Positions 9,319-19,230 of a stretch of DNA of 64,000 nt are shown one piece after another. This DNA is from Pedobacter chitinilyticus (lineage in GTDB: Bacteria > Bacteroidota > Bacteroidia > Sphingobacteriales > Sphingobacteriaceae). Position numbers and translations under genes: made by a program. Location: NCBI RefSeq assembly GCF_003313385.1, contig NZ_QMHN01000007.1, positions 26,673-90,672 on the forward strand, written 5' to 3'. Numbering within the stretch: the first letter of the stretch is position 1; each line of letters starts with the position of its first letter. The notes under the pieces are model-generated. The model was not told where the DNA came from, did not search any database, and saw only the letters and a list, made by a program, of their open reading frames with translations.

Positions 9319-11019
9319 ATGGGAAATTTCTCAACAACAGATATCATTGTATTTATCGTCTACTTCATTTTGGTATCGGGCTATGGCTATTGGATTTATA
9401 GCCGTAAAAAAAACAAAGGTGCTTCTGGAAGTCATGATTTCTTTCTTGCCGAAGGGTCTTTGACATGGTGGGCAATAGGTGCCTCGCTCATTGCATCAAA
9501 CATCTCTGCCGAACAATTTATTGGCATGAGCGGTAATGGTTTTGTAGTGGGCATTGCAGTAGCAGCATACGAATGGGTAGCTGCCATTGCACTTATTATT
9601 GTGGCCGTCTGGTTCATTCCAGTTTACCTGAAAAACAAAATCTTTACGATGCCACAGTTTTTGCAAACCCGTTATAACGAAACGGTAAGTTTAATTATGG
9701 CCATCTTTTGGTTGTTTCTATACATTTTTGTCAACCTCACTTCTATCCTTTACTTAGGCGCTTTAGCCATCAGCAACCTTGCTGGAGGTGGGAATTTTCA
9801 CCTGATTATGATTGCCCTTGCGGTATTTGCACTCTTAATCACCTTAGGAGGGATGAAAGTAATTGGCTTTACCGACGTGATCCAAGTGCTGGTATTAATT
9901 ATTGGTGGACTTGCCACTACTTACATTGCACTAACCATGGTAAGTGAAAAATTTGGCTTAGGAAAAGATGTTTTAGCGGGCTTTAAAATGATGATGACAG
10001 ATGCGCCAGACCACTTTAAAATGATCCTCGATAAACCTGGCCCAAATGCCTCGCAAGCGGATATCAACAAATATTTGATGCTGCCTGGAATTGCCATGTA
10101 TTTTGCTGGACAATGGATCGTTAACCTTAACTATTGGGGTTGTAATCAATACATCACTCAACGAGCTTTAGGTGCAGATTTGAAAACCGCTCGTAAGGGG
10201 ATCTTATTTGCAGGCATCTTAAAATTAGGAATGCCAATCATTGTGATGTTACCAGGTATTGCAGCATACGTATTGCATAAGAATGGTTCGTTACAGCAAG
10301 AAATGGCTCCAGGGGGAAATTTCAATGCGGACAATGCTTATTCAGCGGTATTAGGCTTTCTTCCAACGGGTTTAAAAGGACTTTCACTAGCAGCATTAAC
10401 GGCAGCTATTGTGGCGTCATTAGCCGGAAAAGCAAATAGTATTTCTACCATTTTCACCCTTGATATCTACAAAAAGTACATCAATAAATCAGCTGGAGAG
10501 AAAAAACTGGTACTCACAGGAAAACTCACCATTTTAGCGGCTATTGTATTTTCTATTTTATTGACGTGGGAAGACTTACTTGGCATTGGTGGCGAGGGTG
10601 GCTTTACTTTTATCCAAAAATACACAGGCTTTATTAGCCCTGGAGTTTTTGCCATGTTTATTTTAGGGATGTTCTGGAAAAGAACGACTGGTCCCGCAGC
10701 TATCGCTGGTTTAATTACAGGTTTTGTATTATCCGTAGTATTTAACAACTATGCACCAGCTTGGTTTGGTAATGAAACCTTACTTTATACTGCTTTCCCT
10801 AACGGTAAAGGTGGTTACGAAATTCCTTTCTTGATTTGTATGGGACTTTCTTTTGGCTTCACCATGTTAACCATGATTTCTATCAGTTTATTTGGCCCAA
10901 AAATTAATCCTAAAGCATTTGTATTAGAAAGGTCGATGTTTAAGGTGGATAAAGTGACCATGAGCTTAATCGTGATCACGCTTTTATTAATTACCATGCT
11001 ATACGTTAAATTCTGGTAA
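9319..11019 (+). CDS. Sodium/solute symporter (SSS family), likely L-arabinose transporter
   Basis: It is an inner-membrane sodium-coupled symporter, probably for L-arabinose or a related sugar. I take ATG 9319 as the start (566 residues, beginning MGNFSTTDIIVFIVYF). An in-frame ATG at 9271 lies inside araA and would add a non-membrane extension. About 14 hydrophobic segments are visible, with the SSS motifs FFLAEGSLTWWAIGASLIASNISAEQFIGMSG near residues 35-65 and the LAALTAAIVASLAGKANS segment in the C-terminal half. Position inside araBDA supports a pentose substrate (inference). Bacteroidetes arabinose operons often carry such a transporter instead of an ABC importer. Confidence 0.9.
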   Translation: MGNFSTTDIIVFIVYFILVSGYGYWIYSRKKNKGASGSHDFFLAEGSLTWWAIGASLIASNISAEQFIGMSGNGFVVGIAVAAYEWVAAIALIIVAVWFIPVYLKNKIFTMPQFLQTRYNETVSLIMAIFWLFLYIFVNLTSILYLGALAISNLAGGGNFHLIMIALAVFALLITLGGMKVIGFTDVIQVLVLIIGGLATTYIALTMVSEKFGLGKDVLAGFKMMMTDAPDHFKMILDKPGPNASQADINKYLMLPGIAMYFAGQWIVNLNYWGCNQYITQRALGADLKTARKGILFAGILKLGMPIIVMLPGIAAYVLHKNGSLQQEMAPGGNFNADNAYSAVLGFLPTGLKGLSLAALTAAIVASLAGKANSISTIFTLDIYKKYINKSAGEKKLVLTGKLTILAAIVFSILLTWEDLLGIGGEGGFTFIQKYTGFISPGVFAMFILGMFWKRTTGPAAIAGLITGFVLSVVFNNYAPAWFGNETLLYTAFPNGKGGYEIPFLICMGLSFGFTMLTMISISLFGPKINPKAFVLERSMFKVDKVTMSLIVITLLLITMLYVKFW

Positions 11020-11080
11020 ACATCTCATTTTAGTAACCTGATAGTTAGATCATGATGCTTGACTAGTAAAATCGAAAAAG

Positions 11081-13096
11081 ATGAAAAGAATAAACTTGAA
11101 AGCACTTTATATGCTATGGCTAGTCATTTTCTCGTCCGCTATCTTAAGGGCATCGGAAAAAACAGATAGCATCTTCAAAATTAAAAAACCTAACTATCAG
11201 GTTAGCCCATTAACGGGCGTTACACGCCAGCATTGGGTAGATGCGGCTGAGTACCTGCTTAACGGAGCTTTTAGTTATATCCATACGATGGATGATGCCA
11301 TGAAGTTTCCGAAACAACATGAGAAAACCTATCCTAAAAAAGAAGATCAGCTTCCCACTGAAAAGCTAGAAGGATTTTGCCGCACCTTATTTGTAGCAGC
11401 TCCTTTACTACGTGAAAAACCTAATTTGGTGCTCAACCATATTAAAGTAGCAGATTATTACCGGCACAATCTTTTAAACCTAATTAATCCCAACAGTCCA
11501 AGTTATATCAAACCTCGTGGCAACGGCGGACCAAGTCAAATTTTAGTGGAGTTTGGCGCATTGGCCATATCCTTATCTGTTGCACCAGAAATACTTTGGG
11601 ATCCGTTAACTGAAGAACAGAAAGATGCGTTGGCAGCAACCATGCTCAGCTACGGCGATGGGCCAACTATAGGCTCCAATTGGAGATTTTTCAATGTGTT
11701 TGTCTTGAGTTTCTTCAAAGAAAAAGGCTACAAGGTTAATGAGCAGCTGATGCTTGGTTACTTGGATAAAATCATAGAAGCCTATCGTGGATATGGCTGG
11801 TACAATGACTCTCCAGCCTACGATTATTACAGCATGTGGGCCTTCCAAATGTACGGGCCACTATGGTCGCAGCTTTACGGCAACAAATACTATCCTACCT
11901 ACGCTAAAAAATTCATGGATAATTTGTCTGAAATGGCCCAAAATTATCCTTACACCTTTAATGAGCAAGGTCAAATGAACATGTGGGGACGTAGTATTGC
12001 CTATCGCTTTGGTGCGGTAGCTCCCCTAGCATTAACTGGCTACCTGAATGACCCCAACAAGGTAAATTATGGATGGATGAGAAGAATTGCCTCTAGCAGT
12101 ATGTTACAATTTCTCGAAAATCCATCGTTTATGGAAGACCATGTGCCTACCTTGGGTTTCTATGGAGCGTTTGAACCCGCAGTACAAGTTTACAGCTGCA
12201 GGGGAAGTGTATATTGGCTAGGAAAAGCTTTTTTGGCGTTACAGTTACCCGCAGACAACATATTTTGGACCGCTAAAGAAAATAACGGTGCTTGGGACAA
12301 TGAACTCAAAAAAGACCATGTTTATAACAAATTCCAACCTGGCTCAAATCTGTTGATCACCAATTATCCCAACAGCGGTGCTTCCGAAATACGCTCGTGG
12401 TGCCACGAAACCATGGCCAAAGATTGGCAGAAATTCCGCAGCACAGAGAATTATAACAAACTTGCCTACAATACCAATTTACCTTGGATGGCAGATGGCA
12501 AAAATGGAGAAATCTCCATGAATTATGGTGTTTTTAATGGAAAGAAAGAATGGGAAGTGCTGCGCCTATATACTTTTATAGGTTTTGAAAATGGAATTTA
12601 CAGAAGAAATGCCGAACTAGAAACAAACAGTGACATTAAATTAAAGTTGGCAGATATCCCTTTGCCCAACGGTATTTTAAGAGTAGACAAAGTAGTTTCT
12701 CCTGTAAGAACAGATTTGACCTTAGGACATTACGCTTTGCCCCTTTTAGATCAGAAAATCGTAAAGAAGGTTAAAAAAACAAAAGGAGGAAACGCTTATC
12801 TCATTAGTAATGGCGAATATCATTTGGCCATGATTTCGCTAAATGGCTGGGATAAAATGGATTTCGTAGACACTGAAAATTTGCATCCTGTTAGTGAAAA
12901 AAGTAGCCTTATTAGTGCAAAAAGCAATGTTTCTGAGGAAGAAATCTTCGTCACTCTGCAATTGTGGAAGAAAGGCAAAAAAGACTTCACCAACAAAGAG
13001 CTTCAACCAGTAAAAAGCGTAAAAATAACAGACGATAAAAACAATGTTGAAGTGATGTTTCAAGATGGAACCACCAAAACCATTAATTTTAATTAG
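11081..13096 (+). CDS. Secreted DUF2264 family protein, probable polysaccharide-degrading enzyme
   Basis: It has 671 residues, with a signal peptide at about 1-24 (a hydrophobic stretch ending SSAILRAS). The N-terminal domain of about 370 residues has the DUF2264 pattern: RQHWVDAAEYLLNGAFSYI, FCRTLFVAAPLL, GGPSQILVEFGALA and GWYNDSPAYDYYSMWAFQMYGP. This is probably an (alpha/alpha)6 barrel like other glycan-active enzymes. The C-terminal part looks beta-rich. I recall DUF2264 members being linked to glycoside hydrolase family GH154 (glucuronidase activity), but I cannot verify that here. It ends the arabinose operon, 61 bases after the symporter, and the terminator hairpin follows. A role in removing side groups from the polymer is inference. 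Confidence 0.8.
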   Translation: MKRINLKALYMLWLVIFSSAILRASEKTDSIFKIKKPNYQVSPLTGVTRQHWVDAAEYLLNGAFSYIHTMDDAMKFPKQHEKTYPKKEDQLPTEKLEGFCRTLFVAAPLLREKPNLVLNHIKVADYYRHNLLNLINPNSPSYIKPRGNGGPSQILVEFGALAISLSVAPEILWDPLTEEQKDALAATMLSYGDGPTIGSNWRFFNVFVLSFFKEKGYKVNEQLMLGYLDKIIEAYRGYGWYNDSPAYDYYSMWAFQMYGPLWSQLYGNKYYPTYAKKFMDNLSEMAQNYPYTFNEQGQMNMWGRSIAYRFGAVAPLALTGYLNDPNKVNYGWMRRIASSSMLQFLENPSFMEDHVPTLGFYGAFEPAVQVYSCRGSVYWLGKAFLALQLPADNIFWTAKENNGAWDNELKKDHVYNKFQPGSNLLITNYPNSGASEIRSWCHETMAKDWQKFRSTENYNKLAYNTNLPWMADGKNGEISMNYGVFNGKKEWEVLRLYTFIGFENGIYRRNAELETNSDIKLKLADIPLPNGILRVDKVVSPVRTDLTLGHYALPLLDQKIVKKVKKTKGGNAYLISNGEYHLAMISLNGWDKMDFVDTENLHPVSEKSSLISAKSNVSEEEIFVTLQLWKKGKKDFTNKELQPVKSVKITDDKNNVEVMFQDGTTKTINFN

Positions 13097-13124
13097 CCAC
13101 TTAATTTTAAAATCAATAGCCATA

Positions 13125-13159
13125 AAAAACGTCAAGTATTTATAGTACTTGACGTTTTT
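13125..13159. terminator. Bidirectional rho-independent terminator
   Basis: A perfect 14-base stem (AAAAACGTCAAGTA and its complement) encloses a 7-base loop, with a T-run on either strand. It lies between the convergent ara operon and the GH2-GH35 operon and can serve both. Confidence 0.85.
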
Positions 13160-13309
13160 CTTTGTAAACATACCAAATCGAAATCCATTATCATTATTTA
13201 ACTGAGTTAACGCGACATGTTCGGTAATTGCTTAACAAACCTGAAATAAATTGGTTCGTAGCTACCGTCTACGTATTCGTGGTGACGCCAATTAAATGCA
13301 TTATTCCAA

Positions 13310-15640
13310 TTACTTAATCATAAACGGCTGTTTGGAAATATAGAAATTAAAATCCTTCACTCTCCCTTTACTTTCCCTCATACGGGGCAAGTACTTAAAC
13401 CCCGAGATCACCTGTTCTTTTCCTAAATCGATAACTACTTGGTGAGGTTGAGCTTTAGCGTTTCTACTCCAAGCTGTTTGCCAAAAAGTAGTTGGTTGAT
13501 TATCTACCATTAAGGTTGCCAAACCATTTCCTTCTCCCAGCTCTTCACTATCGGCAAAAAAGATAGAGTACTCTTCTCTTGGAATTTCTTTTCCTTCGCT
13601 ATTTTTAATCCTCAGTTCTGCAATGGTGGTAAATGGCACATCACCATAGGCCGAAAGACTTTCTAAACAGATGTAGCGACCTTGGTGAGTTTTTTCAAAG
13701 TTAACTTCCTGCCATCCTTCGGTGTTGTTCAAGGTACCTGTAAGTACTTTATTTTTTGTAACTAATTGTAGTTTATTGCCTGGTTTGCTGTGCAACAAGG
13801 TAGAATCTATCTTCGTTTCCCAGATGTGATTTTTAATACCTTTCAATTTAAGTGTTGGGAAGTCTTCCATTTCTAAAACCTTGATCTCGTTTTCACCTTT
13901 CTTCAACCAGCAACCTGGTACAAAAATAGTTTGTTGTGGCCCTATAAACCAATAACGGCCAATGTGCCTGCCATTAACCCACAACAAGCCCTTACCTACT
14001 TTTCTAGTGTCCAAATAAGTATCGCCTACTTGATCTAATTTAAAAGTTGCTCGATAAAGGTGCGGGTATCCAGCTTGGCGAGAAGAAGATTTGAAACCAT
14101 CAATATTATTTAACGGCAATGAATAATGAGACCAGCCCAAAATTTCCTTACCGTTTAACCATACGCCTTCAGTAATTCCTTTACGTTCGTGATCTATCGC
14201 ATTGCCAAAATTAACACGAGCTTGATGCTCCACTAAAATTTCCAAAGTATGCTTACCTTCTTCCTTCACATTAATGGGAATAGAAAACTGATTCAATCTT
14301 CTATCTAGTAAGCCCACCTTCTTCTTATCAATATAAATCGTGGCCCTATCCATTACTCTTTTTATGGTCAAATTTCCTTGCAAACGCCCTTCTATTTGAC
14401 TGCTATACAGAATATATCCAGAATTTTGACCCAAGCTTTCCATTGTTTGTGGCTTCTCAAAAACTTGAGGCTTTGGCAAATTGGCCACTAACGAAGCAAC
14501 AGGTTTTAGCTCAAACTCTGGAATCGTTATTTTAGGTAATGGCTCTGGAAGTGGCGGCAATTTAAGTTCAGGAAACTTATCCTTAATTACCTTTTGAAAA
14601 GCAAAAAATTTGTCATTTGGCACACCATCTTCACTTAAAGGCGCATCATAATCATAACTAGTGGTATACGGCGTATAATAAGTATTACTACCGTTAGCTC
14701 CTGGGAAAAAGCCATTGGTAGTACCACCATGGAACATGTATAGATTCACAGAAATACCATTATTTACCATCCATTTAAAATCTGACAGTTTTTCTTCCAC
14801 AGAATGAACCTCATGTTTACCACCCCAATAATCAAACCATCCTGTCCAAAATTCTGAATTGAATTTGGGCACATTAGGTGCATATTTCTCAAAAATGGCA
14901 AAATTCTTTTCTGCCTCTCCACCAAAATTAATAGAAGGCATTACTCCTTCAACATGCGCATTATCGTAATAGTTTTTGCCTGCCCAATCGCAATGAAAAA
15001 GTGGGACATCTACTTTAGCTTCCAAAAGCGCATCTCTAATGGCAGCTACATATTTTTTATCTCCTGCATAAACGCCATATTCATTTTCTACCTGTACCAT
15101 CAACACATTTCCACCTTTTGTTATCAGGTTTGGACGGAATTCCTCCACAGCTCTTTTCAAGAAGGTAAGCGTTTGCGGCATATAATTAGGATCAGAGCTT
15201 CTTAATACCACGCCTTTGGTTTTCAATAACCAAGCTGGCAAGCCTCCCAAGTCCCATTCGGCACAAGTATAAGGCCCTGGCCTGATAATTACCCAAAGCC
15301 CTTCCTCTTGCGCAATTCTGCAGAATTCAGAAATATCTAAATTATCACTAAAGTTGTATTTACCTGGTTGCGGCTCATGGGCATTCCAGAACATATAAGT
15401 ACAAATGGCATTTAAACCCATTGCCTTCGCCATTTTTAACCGATGACGCCAATAAGGCTTCGGTATCCGAGCGTAGTGCATTTCGCCGCTGATGATTTGA
15501 AAGTTCTTACCATCCAGAAGAAATTGATTTCCGCTTATTTTAAAAGTATGCTGCTTATCAATTTGTGCTTTGACAGAAAAACACCCAAAAAGTAATAAGA
15601 TAGCTACTGGTACTAGAAAGTTTTTTTTATTCAACCTCAT
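13310..15640 (-). CDS. GH35 beta-galactosidase, secreted
   Basis: It hydrolyses terminal beta-galactosides outside the cytoplasm. It has 776 residues with a signal peptide of about 25 residues. The GH35 barrel is clear: GEMHYARIPKPYWRHRLKMA (residues 52-71), IIRPGPYTCAEWD, acid/base Glu187 in VENEYG, and nucleophile Glu263 in NSEFWTGWFDYWG. After the barrel come jelly-roll-like beta domains and a C-terminal segment of about 120 residues resembling an F5/8 type C carbohydrate-binding domain (FTTIAELRI, TTFWQTAW, QVVIDLG). The start at 15640 lies 23 bases after the GH2 stop, so the two form one operon. Galactan or arabinogalactan side chains are the likely substrate (inference). Confidence 0.94.
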   Translation of the reverse strand: MRLNKKNFLVPVAILLLFGCFSVKAQIDKQHTFKISGNQFLLDGKNFQIISGEMHYARIPKPYWRHRLKMAKAMGLNAICTYMFWNAHEPQPGKYNFSDNLDISEFCRIAQEEGLWVIIRPGPYTCAEWDLGGLPAWLLKTKGVVLRSSDPNYMPQTLTFLKRAVEEFRPNLITKGGNVLMVQVENEYGVYAGDKKYVAAIRDALLEAKVDVPLFHCDWAGKNYYDNAHVEGVMPSINFGGEAEKNFAIFEKYAPNVPKFNSEFWTGWFDYWGGKHEVHSVEEKLSDFKWMVNNGISVNLYMFHGGTTNGFFPGANGSNTYYTPYTTSYDYDAPLSEDGVPNDKFFAFQKVIKDKFPELKLPPLPEPLPKITIPEFELKPVASLVANLPKPQVFEKPQTMESLGQNSGYILYSSQIEGRLQGNLTIKRVMDRATIYIDKKKVGLLDRRLNQFSIPINVKEEGKHTLEILVEHQARVNFGNAIDHERKGITEGVWLNGKEILGWSHYSLPLNNIDGFKSSSRQAGYPHLYRATFKLDQVGDTYLDTRKVGKGLLWVNGRHIGRYWFIGPQQTIFVPGCWLKKGENEIKVLEMEDFPTLKLKGIKNHIWETKIDSTLLHSKPGNKLQLVTKNKVLTGTLNNTEGWQEVNFEKTHQGRYICLESLSAYGDVPFTTIAELRIKNSEGKEIPREEYSIFFADSEELGEGNGLATLMVDNQPTTFWQTAWSRNAKAQPHQVVIDLGKEQVISGFKYLPRMRESKGRVKDFNFYISKQPFMIK

Positions 15641-15663
15641 ATATTGCGCTTTTAGAAATATAT

Positions 15664-18600
15664 TTATTTAGAATTTTGATTTGATCCTTTGCGGATTACG
15701 CTCATCGTGTAGGAATATTGATACTCTTTACCACGGAAAAGATATTTATCCAACGGTTTAGAGCCCCACGAATCCAATCCTCCTACTCCCCTTTGAAACA
15801 AGTCCACGTTTAAGATGACCCTATCTGATGGAATGATGTCTGAGGGGTGTTGTTGTTTCTTGGTAGTTCCTGGATCCCAGTCTTCAATTCTATAGTTAGT
15901 GGCACTTACCGATAAAGGCTGTGCACCTTTAATTTGCAGGCCATTGCCTTCACTATCAGTAAGGGTAAACCAGCGTACATCTGTTTTATTACCCGCTTCT
16001 TGTGGCCTGTAATATGGAAAAACTTGTTCTCCTACCTTTCCACTCCATACCGAGATAAAGGCATCTTGGTGGCGATCTACATAGTTTTCCCAAGGTCCAC
16101 GACCGTACCAAGTAAAATTATTATACTCTTTAGGCAACTCCATATTCATACCCAAGCGCATCATTTCAGGCAAGTCATCAGTTAATGCTTTGTAGTGGGT
16201 GTTTACCGTCAATGAACCATCACTATTAATGGTGTAGGCCACTTCTACCTTTGCCGCTACTCCCTGCGGTTGAAATTCATAATTTAGCGTAATCGCATCC
16301 GCTTTTTCATCAATACTTTTAAAGCTAACTTTTTGCGATATCGAAGCCGTTTCCCAAACTCTTAAATTGTACTGCGCCTGCGAACCAAAGTCGTTATCAG
16401 TAGGTGCTCTCCAAAAATTTAGTTTTGGCATTTTTGCAATTAATTGTTTAGAAGCACCTTTAATGTCTGTCAAAGCTCTATTATCTTTTCCAAACTCGTA
16501 AGTGATGCCATTTGCTGTGAAACTGTATTTTTGCTGCGTTTCTTTTTTCTCAATTTTTGTCTGATTAGCATTTTTGGCTACCTCAGCAAAATAATTATTG
16601 TTTGTAAATGCAAATTCTCCTTTGGCAACTTCAAATCCTACAGGAAGAAATTTAGTGGCCGTTCTTCTATGGGCATAAACCTGCAAGTAGTATTCTACTC
16701 CTGCCTCAAAAGCTAGCTTAGGAAGTTTCAAGGTTACCTCTTTTCTTGAGTCGGCGGCAATAGCGACCTCAAAATTACCCTCAGCAACGTTAGTCCCATT
16801 TTTTAACAACACCCATTTAAAACCATATTCTTGGGTGCTAATTGGGGTAAACTTAAAATCATTGATCACGGTAACCACACCATTGGCAAGGTCTTTGGCT
16901 TCAAATAATATATTTTGATAAACCTTTTTAACAATATGGGTGTGTGGCATATACTGCTGATCTGGAGTAACAATACCGTCCATACAGAAATTACCATCAT
17001 TTGGCTTATTAAACCCATTTAAGTCACCACCGTAGGCCCAATATTCACGACCTTGCTCATCCTTGGTTTTAAACCCGTGATTGTACCACTCCCAAATGAA
17101 GCCACCTTGCATATTTTTACTGGTGCGCATCAAATCCCAATAGTCTTGGAAATTGCCCATACTGTTCCCCATTGCATGAGCATACTCACACATGATATAA
17201 GGCTTGCCTAAATCTTTGGCAGCATCGCGTACCATGCTACCCCAAGAAGGATACATGTGACAAATAATGTCGGTATTTCTATCTCGCTGATAGGCTTGCT
17301 CATATTGTACTGGCCTGCTTTTATCTCTCGCTTTTGCCCAATCGTACATGTCAAAAAAAGCTTTTCCGTTACTGGCTTCATTACCTAAAGACCAAAATAT
17401 CACCGAAGCATGATTTTTGTCTCTTTCAATCAACCTCATAATTCTATCCATGTGCGCCGCTTTCCACTCAGGAAAGTTAGAAACGTTGTTTGGTCCGTAG
17501 CCCAATCCGTGCGATTCAAGATTGGCTTCATCTACCAGATAAATCCCGTACTCGTCGCATAACCTATACCATAAGGGCTGTTGTGGATAGTGAGAGGTCC
17601 GCACAGCATTTATATTCAGTTCCTTGAACAACTGGATATTACGAAGCATAACCACAGAATCGACCACTTGGCCCGTTTGCGTATTAAATTCATGCAAGTT
17701 TACCCCCTTAAACAGCACACGCTTGCCATTAATGAGTACTTGCCCATCTTTAATTTCTACTTTTCGGAAACCTATACGATGCGAAGTGCTTTCTATTACT
17801 TTCTTTTGGCCATCCTTTAAAGTCACCAACATCGTATAAAGGTTAGGTGTTTCGGCAGTCCATTTTAGTGGGGTTTTAACCGTACCTTCAAATACTAATG
17901 AATCAACGGCTTGAGCAGCTAAATTGATTGGCTTTTGTTGACTAAAAACTTTTTTCCCCTGCTTATCCAAAATGCTTACTTCTACCATTTGAGCAGTAGC
18001 TGCATTACCATAATTTTGGATTTTTACCGAGCTACTAAATAAACCATTTTTGTACTGAGCATCTAAGTCTGGGTGCGCAAAAAAATCGAGGATGCGGGTC
18101 TGGTCCGTAGCATATAAATATACACTGCGATTGATACCACCTAATCTCCACATATCCTGATCTTCCAGATAACTGCCATCACTAAATTTATGTACTTCAC
18201 AGGCCAACAGATTACTTCCCTTTTTAAGATAAGGAGTGATGTCAAATTCTGCTGGGCTTTTAGAATTTTCGGTATAACCTACTTTCTTTCCATTGATCCA
18301 AACGTACATCGAATTTGTACCGCCTTCAAAATGCAGGAATACTTTTCTACCATTCCAATTTTCAGGAATATTAAACTGTTTACGGTAAGCACCTGTAGGC
18401 GAATCTTCTCTATTAATAAATGGCGGACTGGAAGAAAATCCGAAACCAGTATTCACATATATGGGAATACCAAAGCCATTAAATTCCCAATTTCCTGGCA
18501 CTGGCATGGTAGTCCATGAACTTGCATTAAATTCCTCTTTGAAAAACTCATCGGGAACATCAGCTATTTTACCGAACCAATGAAATTGCCATTTACCATT

Positions 18601-18795
18601 TAGAGATTGATAATATGGAGAGCTTTTGTATTCATTTTTGATAGCCAATGCTTCTGAGGCGTAAGGCAACAAGCTTGATCGCGTTTTCTCTTTATTAATA
18701 GCGAATACTTCGGGATTTTCCCAGTCTGGCTTTGATTGAGAATAAGCATTAGTAAGACTTAAACAAGCCAATACTAGTGATATCGTTCTTTTCAT
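15664..18795 (-). CDS. GH2 beta-galactosidase (LacZ-like), secreted
   Basis: It is a large beta-galactosidase of 1043 residues with a 20-residue signal peptide ending NAYSQ, so it probably acts in the periplasm. The LacZ five-domain layout is visible: sugar-binding jelly roll (about 45-230), Ig-like domain, TIM barrel (about 350-640), second Ig-like domain, and C-terminal beta-galactosidase small-chain domain (about 760-1030). Catalytic residues are Glu473 in WSLGNEASNG and Glu537 in IMCEYAHAMGNS. It leads the GH2-GH35 operon and has an operator candidate at 18819-18845, about 25 bases upstream of its start, of the same type as those at araB and susC. This ties it to the arabinose locus. Confidence 0.95.
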   Translation of the reverse strand: MKRTISLVLACLSLTNAYSQSKPDWENPEVFAINKEKTRSSLLPYASEALAIKNEYKSSPYYQSLNGKWQFHWFGKIADVPDEFFKEEFNASSWTTMPVPGNWEFNGFGIPIYVNTGFGFSSSPPFINREDSPTGAYRKQFNIPENWNGRKVFLHFEGGTNSMYVWINGKKVGYTENSKSPAEFDITPYLKKGSNLLACEVHKFSDGSYLEDQDMWRLGGINRSVYLYATDQTRILDFFAHPDLDAQYKNGLFSSSVKIQNYGNAATAQMVEVSILDKQGKKVFSQQKPINLAAQAVDSLVFEGTVKTPLKWTAETPNLYTMLVTLKDGQKKVIESTSHRIGFRKVEIKDGQVLINGKRVLFKGVNLHEFNTQTGQVVDSVVMLRNIQLFKELNINAVRTSHYPQQPLWYRLCDEYGIYLVDEANLESHGLGYGPNNVSNFPEWKAAHMDRIMRLIERDKNHASVIFWSLGNEASNGKAFFDMYDWAKARDKSRPVQYEQAYQRDRNTDIICHMYPSWGSMVRDAAKDLGKPYIMCEYAHAMGNSMGNFQDYWDLMRTSKNMQGGFIWEWYNHGFKTKDEQGREYWAYGGDLNGFNKPNDGNFCMDGIVTPDQQYMPHTHIVKKVYQNILFEAKDLANGVVTVINDFKFTPISTQEYGFKWVLLKNGTNVAEGNFEVAIAADSRKEVTLKLPKLAFEAGVEYYLQVYAHRRTATKFLPVGFEVAKGEFAFTNNNYFAEVAKNANQTKIEKKETQQKYSFTANGITYEFGKDNRALTDIKGASKQLIAKMPKLNFWRAPTDNDFGSQAQYNLRVWETASISQKVSFKSIDEKADAITLNYEFQPQGVAAKVEVAYTINSDGSLTVNTHYKALTDDLPEMMRLGMNMELPKEYNNFTWYGRGPWENYVDRHQDAFISVWSGKVGEQVFPYYRPQEAGNKTDVRWFTLTDSEGNGLQIKGAQPLSVSATNYRIEDWDPGTTKKQQHPSDIIPSDRVILNVDLFQRGVGGLDSWGSKPLDKYLFRGKEYQYSYTMSVIRKGSNQNSK

Positions 18796-18818
18796 TTAAC
18801 AAAATGTTTATACCTGAT

Positions 18819-18845
18819 TAATAAACGTTAAAAATACATTTATTA
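18819..18845. promoter_or_regulatory. Operator candidate, copy 4 (GH2 promoter)
   Basis: TAATAAACGT, spacer TAAAAAT, ACATTTATTA. The 10-base arms carry one mismatch and the spacer is again 7 bases, matching the sites in the susC/araB region. It ends about 25 bases before the GH2 start codon. The rest of the 362-base gap up to the tRNA terminator is AT-rich and shows no gene. Confidence 0.7.
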
Positions 18846-19120
18846 TTTGAATTTGGTAATCCCTATCAAAATTGTTGAACAATGACATTAAAACATTGAT
18901 TGGCAAGCCGAAAGCAATACTATCAATTCAAAGCAAAAAAAACACGAAAAAAGCTATTTGCGCCCAGTAGTAAAAGTGAAGACATTGTAAATTCAGCGGC
19001 AAAAAGAAAGTTAAGCGACAACAGCTTAATTATCACAAAAAGGAAGAAGACCTATTTTCAATAGATTACCGCTACAAAAAATGAACATGACAGATGGGTA
19101 CGGTTTAATGGAAATGCTAT

Positions 19121-19150
19121 AAAAAACAAAAACCCCGCATTTGCGGGGTT
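19121..19150 (-). terminator. Rho-independent terminator after tRNA-Phe
   Basis: Read on the minus strand, AACCCCGCA and its complement form a tight GC-rich hairpin followed by TTTGTTTTTT. It lies 8 bases beyond the tRNA 3' end. Confidence 0.85.
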
Positions 19151-19157
19151 TGGGAAG

Positions 19158-19230
19158 TGGTGCCTGCTGGGATCGAACCAGCGACACAAGGATTTTCAGT
19201 CCTTTGCTCTACCAACTGAGCTAAGGCACC
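19158..19230 (-). tRNA. tRNA-Phe (anticodon GAA)
   Basis: The minus strand folds as a standard cloverleaf. The acceptor GGTGCCT pairs with AGGCACC, the D-arm is GCTCAGTTGGTAGAGC, the anticodon loop is CTGAAAA with anticodon GAA, and the T-arm is GCTGGTTCGATCCCAGC. The discriminator base is A. CCA is not encoded. Confidence 0.95.
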
